This document shows, piece after piece, positions 1-6,614 of a DNA stretch of 44,436 nucleotides (the first letter of the stretch is position 1; each line of letters begins with the position of its first letter). Where the stretch lies: assembly GCA_005239165.1 (NCBI GenBank), contig RAPG01000020.1, positions 1 to 44,436 of the forward strand, in the 5' to 3' direction. The notes under the pieces are model-generated. The model did not search any database, was not told where the DNA came from, and saw nothing but the letters and a program-made list of their open reading frames with translations. Source of the stretch: Allopusillimonas ginsengisoli (GTDB taxonomy: Bacteria; Pseudomonadota; Gammaproteobacteria; Burkholderiales; Burkholderiaceae_B). A program made the translations under genes and the position numbers.

Positions 1-90
1 GCACAGCAGGATCAGGCACAGCAGGATCAGGCACAGCAGGATCAGGCACAGCAGGATCAGGCACAGCAGGATCAGGCACAGCAGGATCAG
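1..90 (+). repeat. 15-bp perfect tandem repeat inside fimV
   Basis: The unit GCACAGCAGGATCAG is present six times without a mismatch and may continue beyond the left edge. In the fimV frame each unit encodes TAGSG. Being a multiple of three, changes in copy number keep the frame and only alter the length of the periplasmic linker before the membrane helix. Confidence 0.95.
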
Positions 91-524
91 GCTTGGGCTC
101 ACCGTCCTCGGGGGCGGGCAGTCAGGCTCAGCGCGCATCCGAAAACGGCATGGCGTCGGGATCAGGCAATGCAGAGGCCAATGACGGTCAGCCGGGTTCT
201 GACGCGTCTGGCACCGCATCAGGCTCAGCGGGCACTGATAGCGCATCAGCAGATGCCGCTGCCGCAACGGCCAGCTCCAATTCAATTTCTTCAAAGGCAG
301 ATAAAACTGTGTCGTGGCTGCAAGAACATACGTTGGGTGTAATTACCGGCGTCCTGGCGTTGATCGTATTGATTATTGCGTGGCTGCTTCGTCGTGCGAA
401 CTCCGTGCGTAACGAGAGTTCGGATGGGGTCATCACAGAAGCCATGGTCCAGGAAAAACTCAACCAGATTGACCTGGATTTCGCGGAGCCCCCCGCAGGG
501 AGTCCTCGCTCCCCTGACCGCTGA
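1..524 (+). CDS. fimV: FimV-like protein, C-terminal part (partial at left edge)
   Basis: The reading frame is already open at the window edge (codons start at base 3) and ends with TGA at 522-524, so only the last ~173 residues are present. It begins with at least six TAGSG repeats, continues as a Gly/Ser/Ala-rich linker, then has one membrane segment (about 330-400, TLGVITGVLALIVLIIAWLL) followed by Arg residues. The short cytoplasmic tail ends in an acidic segment with KLNQIDLDF. FimV proteins have a periplasmic LysM region, one transmembrane helix and a cytoplasmic tail, and act in type IV pilus assembly and polar organisation. In Burkholderiales fimV sits directly before truA, as here (5 bases apart). 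The TTG at 93 is internal, not a start. The identification rests on context and tail architecture because the LysM part is outside the window. Confidence 0.75.
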   Translation, partial: TAGSGTAGSGTAGSGTAGSGTAGSGTAGSGLGSPSSGAGSQAQRASENGMASGSGNAEANDGQPGSDASGTASGSAGTDSASADAAAATASSNSISSKADKTVSWLQEHTLGVITGVLALIVLIIAWLLRRANSVRNESSDGVITEAMVQEKLNQIDLDFAEPPAGSPRSPDR

Positions 525-529
525 TCGCC

Positions 530-1339
530 ATGCCTCGTATGGCGCTAAGCCTGACCTATGACGGGTCTGCATGGCATGGCTGGCAAAAACAGCCAGACGG
601 ACGCACGGTGCAAGATGCGTTCGAAGCGGGTTTGTCGCGATTTCTTGACCAGCCTGTTGCCACAATATGTGCAGGGCGCACCGATGCGGGCGTCCATGCG
701 CTGTCTCAAGTCGTTCATCTGGATACGACTGCCGTACGTCGGGAGGAATCATGGGTAAGGGGGCTAAACACTTTGCTTCCCAAGGGTATTGCGGTGCAGT
801 GGGCGCAACCCGTTTCTGAAACCTTCCATGCGCGCTTCTCAGCCTTGTCCCGCACCTATGTGTATATCGTGCGCAACGCACGAGTACGCACGCCTTTGAT
901 GCACAGGCGCGCAGGCTGGATTTATCATTCACTCGACGACGCCCGCATGCATGATGCCGCCAGGCGGCTGCTGGGCGAACACGACTTTACTAGCTTTCGT
1001 TCGGCAGAATGCCAGGCTGCCAGTCCGGTGCGCACGATGCATGCCATTGATATCGTACGGCGTGGAGATTACCTGCTATTCACCTTTCGAGCCAACGCGT
1101 TTCTGCATCATATGGTGCGTAACCTGATGGGGGCGCTGTTGTATGTGGGGCAGGGCAAGAAAGAGCCAGGCTGGATGGACGAGTTACTCGTTGCGCGAGA
1201 CAGACGTCTTGCTGCCCCCACGTTTGCCCCACATGGCCTTTACCTTGCTGCTGTAGAGTACCCCGTGGCTTTTGGTTTGCCTGATTTGGGCGCAGAGGAG
1301 GCGTTGGCGACCCACACGGGGTTTGATCTGCGCACTTGA
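530..1339 (+). CDS. truA: tRNA pseudouridine(38-40) synthase TruA
   Basis: TruA converts uridines 38-40 in the anticodon arm of many tRNAs to pseudouridine in the cytoplasm. The 269-residue product has the family length. The catalytic aspartate is seen as D52 in CAGRTDAGVHA. The opening SLTYDGSAWHGWQ and the later HHMVRNLMGALL are also typical. The ATG at 530 gives MPRMALSL; the in-frame ATG at 539 is an alternative start that loses three residues. It begins five bases after the fimV stop, so the two are probably cotranscribed. In many Burkholderiales trpF follows truA directly; here a TRAP transporter lies between them. Confidence 0.96.
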   Translation: MPRMALSLTYDGSAWHGWQKQPDGRTVQDAFEAGLSRFLDQPVATICAGRTDAGVHALSQVVHLDTTAVRREESWVRGLNTLLPKGIAVQWAQPVSETFHARFSALSRTYVYIVRNARVRTPLMHRRAGWIYHSLDDARMHDAARRLLGEHDFTSFRSAECQAASPVRTMHAIDIVRRGDYLLFTFRANAFLHHMVRNLMGALLYVGQGKKEPGWMDELLVARDRRLAAPTFAPHGLYLAAVEYPVAFGLPDLGAEEALATHTGFDLRT

Positions 1340-1658
1340 GCGTCTGCTAAGGAAGCACTCAACAGCTATTCGGGTCCGCAGCTTGGCATACCATACGTCA
1401 TACGGCACGTTATGATCTGTCATCTGACCCCCAGGCCGGCCGCGCTGGATTCAAACCCATGCGGCCCGAAAATACCTGCGTCATGTAGTGTTCAGGCTTC
1501 TTAACTGTAAGGGCAGATACCAACAGCGCGGCATTATGTAATCGTATAGAATTTACGCGGTCCGGCTTGCAGCATGATCTTCCATCAGAAAACAACGTTG
1601 CTGACGGGATCGGCCCGTGCACCTTACCCCGTGCAGGCATTTCCATGAAGTGTGAACC
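1340..1658 (+). other. Intergenic region, no gene recognised
   Basis: These 319 bases between truA and dctQ hold no convincing coding frame and no clear terminator hairpin with a T-run. A possible -10 (TAGAAT, 1547-1552) lies about 107 bases before dctQ, but no good -35 is found at the right distance. The region marks the left border of the TRAP insertion between truA and trpF. Confidence 0.5.
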
Positions 1659-2302
1659 ATGAAATTCTTATTATCCCTTTCCAGGCTTATCGACCGTCTT
1701 AATACGATGGTCGGCAAAAGCGTAATCTGGTTGACGCTTTTGGTCGTGCTGGTAAGTGCCACCAATGCCGTTATACGCAAGCTCTTTAGCGTCAGTTCCA
1801 ATGCATGGCTTGAGCTGCAATGGTATTTGTTTGGCGCTATTTTCTTGCTGGCCGCCGGGTACACCTACTTGGTGAACGAGCATGTACGTGTAGACGTGCT
1901 GTCACAAAACTGTCACGGCGCACTCAGGTCAAAATAGAAATTTTCGGCATCATCTTTTTTCTATTTCCTTTTTGCACGCTCATATTCTGGCTTTCCCTGC
2001 CGTTTTTCTATCAGTCGCTCGTTCTTCACGAGTTGTCGTCCAATACGGGGGGGCTGATACGTTGGCCAGTCAAACTGTTGCTGCCGGTGGGATTTTTTCT
2101 GCTTATTTTGGCCGGAGTGTCGCAACTTATTAAATGTATTGCGTATTTGCGCGGACAATCCCCCGACCCGTTGGCTCGCAAAGACACCAAGACCGCCGAA
2201 GAAGAGCTGGCCGAAGAAATCATCAGGCAAAGCAGCGCAGGTGACACCCTCAGTGACAGCACTGAACACCATTCATCCGTCACTCAGGACAAGGGCCGTT
2301 AA
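1659..2302 (+). CDS. dctQ: TRAP transporter small permease DctQ (frameshifted)
   Basis: This is the small four-helix membrane subunit of a tripartite ATP-independent periplasmic transporter, the partner of the DctM gene that follows 2 bases later. The first frame runs 1659-1937 and includes the family landmark AAGYTYLVNEHVRVDVLSQ. The second frame, ending at 2302, continues with KLSRRTQVKIEIFG and two more hydrophobic segments. The frames join at the A-run 1906-1909 (CAAAACTG): one extra A gives an unbroken 214-residue DctQ. As written the gene is interrupted. Three other genes in the window show the same kind of one-base loss, so a sequence error is more likely than a real mutation. No classic X-XXY-YYZ slippery heptamer is present. 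Substrate unknown. Confidence 0.85.
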
Positions 2303-2304
2303 TC

Positions 2305-3987
2305 ATGGAGTTTTTTATCGATAACCTGGCCCCGATCATGTTCATTAACCTGATCGTGTTTTTGTTGCTGGGCTTTCCGGTCGCTTTTTCTCTCGCGGCA
2401 AACGGCATCTTGTACGGGCTGGTTGCCATTGAGTTTGACTTGATGCAGCCGGCGCTCTTTCAGGCGCTGCCGCAGCGGGTCTTTGGTATTGTCTCCAACG
2501 ACACGCTACTGGCTGTACCATTTTTTACCCTCATGGGGCTGATCCTCGAGCGGTCTGGCATGGCCGAAGACTTGCTTGAAACAGTAGGTCAGCTATTTGG
2601 CCCGATACGGGGTGGTCTGGCGATTGCCGTGGTGGTGGTTGGTGCCATGCTGGCCGCAACCACGGGGGTGGTGTCGGCGTCAGTTATATCGATGGGGCTT
2701 ATTTCTTTGCCCATCATGTTGCGCTATGGCTATGACAGACGGCTGGCCACTGGTGTTATCGCTGCATCGGGCACACTGTCGCAAATCATTCCTCCCTCGC
2801 TGGTGCTTATTATTTTGGCCGATCAGCTGGGTCGTTCCATTGGCGATATGTACCGGGGCGCCATGGTGCCCGGGATGATGCTCGCAAGTCTTTATATACT
2901 TTATGTAGTCCTTGTTGCATTTGTGAAGCCGAGCGCGGCACCAGCGCTGCCTGAAGAGGCGCGGGTCTATGTCAAGCCTGATGGCAGCAGAGGCTTGCGG
3001 TCGCTGCTGGTGCTTACGCTGATTGCTACGGTTGTTTCGTACTTTACGACGCAACATTATTTCCATGAGCATACGCAGGTACCCGTAGACGAACGTGTTG
3101 TGGTCAGTTTGGTCGCATGGGGCGTTGTGGCATTCATCATCGCAATGGCTAACAAGCTGCTGCGTCTGGGGTGGCTGTCTGAAATCGCCGAGAGAGTCGT
3201 GTTTGTCATGATTCCACCGCTATTTCTTATCTTTCTGGTGCTGGGTACCATCTTTATTGGTATGGCAACGCCTACTGAAGGCGGGGCTATGGGCGCTGTT
3301 GGTGCATTAGCCATGGCAGTGGGAAGAGGGCGGTTTTCGTTCGCTCTGCTCAAGCAAGCCATGGAAACCACCACCAAGCTGTCTTGTTTCGTCATCTTTA
3401 TTCTTGTTGGGTCTACGGTATTTAGTCTGAGTTTTCGTGGCGTCAATGGTGACCTCTGGATCGAGCACCTGCTCATGGGGTTGCCGGGCGGACAATGGGG
3501 GTTTCTCATTGTTGTTAGTCTGCTTACCTTTTTTCTGGCGTTCTTTCTCGATTTCTTTGAGCTCGCATTCATTATCGTGCCGCTGCTCGGGCCCGTGGCT
3601 GACAAAATGGGCATTGATCTGATCTGGTTTGGCGTCTTGCTGGCAGTCAATATGCAGACGTCGTTTATGCATCCGCCTTTTGGTTTCGCACTGTTTTATT
3701 TGCGCTCGGTTGCACCCAAAGAAGACTACCGCGATCGTGTGACCGGGAAAATGATCACCAAGGTTTCAACCGGCGATATTTACTGGGGGTCGGTGCCTTT
3801 CATCATCATTCAGGTGACTATGGTTGCACTCGTTCTGCTGTTCCCCGGGCTGGTCACTCACTACAAACACGATGAAGTCCAGGTTGATCCGACCACCATT
3901 AATTTTGGTGGCGGCAATGACTATGGATCAGGCGTGTACGGCAACGATGACGCCGGTGCGGGTGATGCCGGCGCCGCGTTTCAGTAG
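2305..3987 (+). CDS. dctM: TRAP transporter large permease DctM
   Basis: This is the large membrane subunit that forms the Na+-coupled transport path of a TRAP transporter. The 560-residue product is longer than the usual ~425. It starts with hydrophobic helices (MEFFIDNLAPIMFINLIVFL) and carries DctM landmarks such as LLAVPFFTLMGLILERSGMA, SGTLSQIIPPS and GMATPTEGGAMGA. Extra length comes from a central segment (about residues 205-265) and a Gly/Asp-rich hydrophilic tail. Such long DctM forms occur in the mannitol/chloroaromatic-annotated subgroup, but the substrate cannot be read from the sequence. No periplasmic binding protein (DctP) is nearby, so it must be encoded elsewhere if the system works. 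trpF begins 9 bases downstream, suggesting cotranscription. Confidence 0.93.
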   Translation: MEFFIDNLAPIMFINLIVFLLLGFPVAFSLAANGILYGLVAIEFDLMQPALFQALPQRVFGIVSNDTLLAVPFFTLMGLILERSGMAEDLLETVGQLFGPIRGGLAIAVVVVGAMLAATTGVVSASVISMGLISLPIMLRYGYDRRLATGVIAASGTLSQIIPPSLVLIILADQLGRSIGDMYRGAMVPGMMLASLYILYVVLVAFVKPSAAPALPEEARVYVKPDGSRGLRSLLVLTLIATVVSYFTTQHYFHEHTQVPVDERVVVSLVAWGVVAFIIAMANKLLRLGWLSEIAERVVFVMIPPLFLIFLVLGTIFIGMATPTEGGAMGAVGALAMAVGRGRFSFALLKQAMETTTKLSCFVIFILVGSTVFSLSFRGVNGDLWIEHLLMGLPGGQWGFLIVVSLLTFFLAFFLDFFELAFIIVPLLGPVADKMGIDLIWFGVLLAVNMQTSFMHPPFGFALFYLRSVAPKEDYRDRVTGKMITKVSTGDIYWGSVPFIIIQVTMVALVLLFPGLVTHYKHDEVQVDPTTINFGGGNDYGSGVYGNDDAGAGDAGAAFQ

Positions 3988-3996
3988 GGGCGGGCA

Positions 3997-4662
3997 ATGA
4001 CACAGAGTTTTCCAGGACGTGTGCGCGTCAAGGTATGTGGCCTCACACGTATACAAGACGTGCAGGCGGCAGTGCAAAGCGGCGCAGACGCCATAGGTTT
4101 GGTGTTTTACCCGGGCAGTAGCCGGGTCGTCAGCATTGAGCAGGCCATTACACTGCGCAGATCTGTCCCCGCATTTGTCAGTGTTGTGGCGTTGCTCGTC
4201 AATGCGTCCGAGGCTGACATCCGCGACGTAATCGAACAGGTGCAGCCCGACCTTTTACAGTTTCACGGTGATGAGTCTGCGCAATACTGTGAGTCATTCG
4301 GCCATAGGTACATCAGAGCCTTCAGAGTAGGTGGGCCAGGCATGGAAAGCGCTGCACAGGTGCTTGACGCGTGTCGCCAGTACATGTCGGCAAGCGCCTG
4401 GCTATTTGACAGCCATAGTGCAGGTTTTGGAGGCAGCGGTCTTGCGCTGGAGCAAACCTTGCTGGATGAGGTGCTCAGGGCTGCGGACAGCCGTCCTGTA
4501 GTGCTGGCCGGTGGGCTAAGGGCAGACACCGTCACGCAATCCATACGTGCTGTAAGGCCGTTTGCCGTTGACGTGAGCAGTGGTGTGGAAAGTGCGGCAG
4601 GCATTAAGTCCGCAGAGAAGATTGCATTCTTTATCCGCGCCGTGCACGACAGCGCGCTCTGA
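3997..4662 (+). CDS. trpF: Phosphoribosylanthranilate isomerase
   Basis: TrpF isomerises N-(5-phosphoribosyl)anthranilate to the carboxyphenylamino-deoxyribulose phosphate in tryptophan synthesis. The 221-residue TIM barrel shows KVCGLTRIQD with the catalytic Cys (residue 14), GLVFYPGSSR, LLQFHGDE, VLAGGL and the late FAVDVSSGVES with the catalytic Asp and phosphate-binding residues. An AGGGGCGGG ribosome site precedes the ATG. Unusually, trpB and trpA do not follow; kynU lies 40 bases downstream, so anthranilate-producing and anthranilate-using enzymes are adjacent. Confidence 0.96.
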   Translation: MTQSFPGRVRVKVCGLTRIQDVQAAVQSGADAIGLVFYPGSSRVVSIEQAITLRRSVPAFVSVVALLVNASEADIRDVIEQVQPDLLQFHGDESAQYCESFGHRYIRAFRVGGPGMESAAQVLDACRQYMSASAWLFDSHSAGFGGSGLALEQTLLDEVLRAADSRPVVLAGGLRADTVTQSIRAVRPFAVDVSSGVESAAGIKSAEKIAFFIRAVHDSAL

Positions 4663-4702
4663 GGCGAGCGGCTGATCGCGTTTTTCTTGCCGGAGGTTCT
4701 GT

Positions 4703-6037
4703 ATGCTCAGTCGTGAAGATTGTCTTGCCCTTGATCGAAAAGACTTGCTGGCGCCTTTGCGCGGCGATTTTGATCTGCCCGCTGACGTTGTTTATCTCGA
4801 CGGCAATTCTCTGGGCGCGAGACCCGTAAAAGCACGGGTTCGCGCTCAAGAGGTTCTTGACCAAGAATGGGGTAGAGGCCTGATCCGTAGCTGGAACAGC
4901 GCCGGTTGGTTTGATCTTCCCCTTCGCCTCGGAGACAGGCTAGCCCCGCTGGTGGGTGCAGGACCGGGCGAGATGGTGGTGACCGATACCACATCGGTCA
5001 ACCTGTTCAAGGCGCTGGCTGCCGCGTTGCACATCCAGGCCCAATCCCAATCCGAAGCCCAAACCCAAACCCAATCACAAGCCCGCGATGCAAGCCCGCA
5101 CACTGAGGCGACGGCGCAGGCAGCCTCTGCCCAGAGCACACCGCGCCGGCGTGTCATTGTCAGTGAGCGCGATAATTTCCCCACTGACCTTTATATTGCT
5201 CAAGGCCTCACCCACTGGCTTGATCGCGGCTATACGCTGCGCCTGGTCGACAGCCCAGAGGCCTTGCCTGCTGCGATAGATGACGATGTTGCCGTAGTCA
5301 TGCTCACGCATGTGAACTACCGCACTGGCCGTCTGCTCGATATGGCGGCTGTGACCGCCCTTGCTCATGCATGTGGTGCACTGACAGTGTGGGATCTTGC
5401 ACATTCGGCAGGCTCAGTGCCTGTGGACCTGACGGGATCCGGCGCAGATTTTGCAGTGGGCTGCACTTATAAATACCTTAATGGTGGGCCTGGCTCGCCG
5501 GCGTTTATCTGGGTTGCCCCTCGTCACATGCAAAGCTTCAGCCATCCGTTATCCGGCTGGTGGGGACATGCGTCGCCATTCAGTATGGAGTCGGACTTCA
5601 GGCAGCACTCCACGATACGTAGCGCATTATGTGGTACTCAGCCTATTGTTTCACTTGCGTTAGTCGAATGTGGCCTGGAGATATTCGAGCGTACCGATAT
5701 GGGCGCCGTGCGGAAAAAATCGCTGGCCCTGACCGACCTGTTCATTAGTCTGATTGAAGCGCGTTGTGCGACCCATCCGCTCACGCTGGTTACGCCACGT
5801 GAGCACGAACTGCGTGGAAGTCAGGTCAGCATCGAATTTCCGCATGCTTACGCCCTCATGCAAGCCTTGATCGGGAGGGGTGTCATTGGCGACTACCGCG
5901 AGCCCGATATCATGCGTTTTGGTTTTACACCCTTGTATTTGCGTTATGTGGATGTCTGGGACGCCGTTGAAACCATAAGGTGCATACTCGACGATCATGC
6001 GTATGATCCACAGGCAACGCCTGGCGCGGTAACCTGA
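4703..6037 (+). CDS. kynU: Kynureninase
   Basis: KynU is a PLP enzyme that cleaves L-kynurenine to anthranilate and alanine. The 444-residue product has YLDGNSLGARP near the N-terminus, the WDLAHSAG aspartate region and the PLP lysine K257 in GCTYKYLNGGPGSP. It is ~28 residues longer than typical because of a Gln/Ser/Ala/Thr-rich insert at residues 111-149 (5033-5149), part of which is encoded by CCCAAT/CCCAAA-like repeats. A GGAGG site precedes the ATG. The other kynurenine-pathway genes (kynA, kynB) are not in the window. Codirectional with dctQM-trpF at short spacing, so probably the end of one transcription unit. Confidence 0.93.
   Translation: MLSREDCLALDRKDLLAPLRGDFDLPADVVYLDGNSLGARPVKARVRAQEVLDQEWGRGLIRSWNSAGWFDLPLRLGDRLAPLVGAGPGEMVVTDTTSVNLFKALAAALHIQAQSQSEAQTQTQSQARDASPHTEATAQAASAQSTPRRRVIVSERDNFPTDLYIAQGLTHWLDRGYTLRLVDSPEALPAAIDDDVAVVMLTHVNYRTGRLLDMAAVTALAHACGALTVWDLAHSAGSVPVDLTGSGADFAVGCTYKYLNGGPGSPAFIWVAPRHMQSFSHPLSGWWGHASPFSMESDFRQHSTIRSALCGTQPIVSLALVECGLEIFERTDMGAVRKKSLALTDLFISLIEARCATHPLTLVTPREHELRGSQVSIEFPHAYALMQALIGRGVIGDYREPDIMRFGFTPLYLRYVDVWDAVETIRCILDDHAYDPQATPGAVT
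5039..5084 (+). repeat. Degenerate hexanucleotide repeat in the kynU insert
   Basis: Repeats of CCCAAT and CCCAAA encode alternating Gln with Ser, Ala or Thr. The frame is kept. The arrangement looks like replication slippage within a surface loop of kynureninase. Confidence 0.7.
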
Positions 6038-6149
6038 AGGTCGGGCTTTTGGCGTTAATACGTTAAAGGTTCGCTAAGCTCCAAATTAATGATTTCATGC
6101 GTCCATATCACAAAGGGCATGGTGTGCTGTGCGGTGCGATACAGCCTGT

Positions 6150-6179
6150 TTGACACACTTAAAATATGTGGGTTAGAAT
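6150..6179 (+). promoter_or_regulatory. Sigma-70 promoter of tRNA-Val
   Basis: A perfect -35 TTGACA (6150-6155) is followed after 18 bases by TAGAAT (6174-6179, five of six matches). The predicted start, about 6186, lies just before the tRNA 5' end. Confidence 0.8.
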
Positions 6180-6190
6180 CTCGTCTCTTT

Positions 6191-6267
6191 AGGCGGTTAG
6201 CTCAGTTGGTTAGAGCGCTACGTTGACATCGTAGAGGTCGCTGGTTCGAATCCAGTACTGCCTACCA
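6191..6267 (+). tRNA. tRNA-Val (GAC anticodon)
   Basis: A full cloverleaf of 77 nt can be folded. The acceptor arms AGGCGGT and ACTGCCT pair over 7 bp with one G-U. The D stem is GCTC/GAGC. The anticodon stem CTACG/CGTAG holds the loop TTGACAT with anticodon GAC. The T arm contains TTCGAAT. The CCA end is encoded (6265-6267). It has its own promoter and terminator. A tRNA-Val(GAC) upstream of thrS is common in Burkholderiales. Confidence 0.98.
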
Positions 6268-6297
6268 AAATACCGATCTTGGCTTTTAAAGCCCCGT

Positions 6298-6331
6298 AAC
6301 CCGCCCACATATGACGTTGGCGGGTTTTTTG
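6298..6331 (+). terminator. Rho-independent terminator after tRNA-Val
   Basis: Arms AACCCGCC (6298-6305) and GGCGGGTT (6319-6326) form an 8-bp stem followed by a run of six T (6325-6330). It lies 30 bases after the tRNA and should end that transcript before the thrS leader. Confidence 0.88.
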
Positions 6332-6434
6332 TATTCTGTCTGCTTCCAGTCGGGTTTTTTGCAACATTCTTACGCTTATTCGCACCCGGTATCCTGGTTT
6401 TTCGTCGCAGCGTGCGACGTTGCCGCAAGCAGGT

Positions 6435-6465
6435 GTTACACTAAAGAGACGATTTGTTATATATA
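6435..6465 (+). promoter_or_regulatory. Probable promoter of the thrS leader transcript
   Basis: GTTACA (6435-6440) and overlapping -10 candidates TATATA (6458-6463, 17-base spacer) or TATAAG (6460-6465) lie in an AT-rich patch. The predicted start, about 6470-6472, falls at the ATG of the Thr-rich leader ORF. If this is right, the leader peptide would be translated from a leaderless mRNA. Confidence 0.5.
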
Positions 6466-6471
6466 AGTGTT

Positions 6472-6519
6472 ATGCCTTGGCTTACAAACATCATTCGAAC
6501 TACCACACGGCACCCCTGA
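6472..6519 (+). CDS. Putative threonine-rich leader peptide of thrS
   Basis: The 15-codon ORF reads MPWLTNIIRTTTRHP and stops at TGA. Four of 15 codons are Thr, with three in a row (ACT ACC ACA, 6499-6507). It lies between the thrS promoter and a strong terminator 95 bases before the thrS ATG. The stop codon is 5 bases before segment GCCGCGT (6525-6531), which can pair with the 5' arm of that terminator. This geometry matches classical transcription attenuation: a ribosome at the stop would mask the segment, and a ribosome stalled at the Thr codons would leave it free. No Shine-Dalgarno sequence precedes the ATG, which is the main weakness. I infer the role; I do not recognise a named leader family. 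Confidence 0.5.
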   Translation: MPWLTNIIRTTTRHP

Positions 6520-6524
6520 CGGTC

Positions 6525-6595
6525 GCCGCGTATTGTTTTGTCAGCTCACTAGCAAAACCAAACTTACCAAAACGCGGCTAGAGCCGCGTTTTTTT
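6525..6595 (+). promoter_or_regulatory. Candidate transcription attenuator of thrS (alternative RNA pairings)
   Basis: The terminator form pairs AACGCGGC (6571-6578) with GCCGCGTT (6583-6590) around loop TAGA and ends in seven T (6589-6595); flanking A/T bases extend the stem. The competing form pairs the same 5' arm (ACGCGGC, 6572-6578) with GCCGCGT at 6525-6531, seven base pairs. The two cannot form together. The tRNA-Val transcript already has its own terminator at 6298-6331, so this second one, 20 bases before thrS, makes sense mainly as an attenuator of thrS itself. Confidence 0.6.
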
Positions 6596-6614
6596 GTATT
6601 TTCCAGGACGTTTT

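Noticed and set aside
1..90. CRISPR array
   Set aside because: The repeats are contiguous, without spacers, and in frame with fimV.
291..932. Minus-strand open frame across fimV and truA
   Set aside because: It overlaps two real genes in the opposite direction and has no ribosome site or family-like sequence.
1905..1911. Programmed -1 frameshift in dctQ
   Set aside because: There is no X-XXY-YYZ heptamer and no strong downstream structure, and three other genes have the same one-base loss, so an error is simpler.
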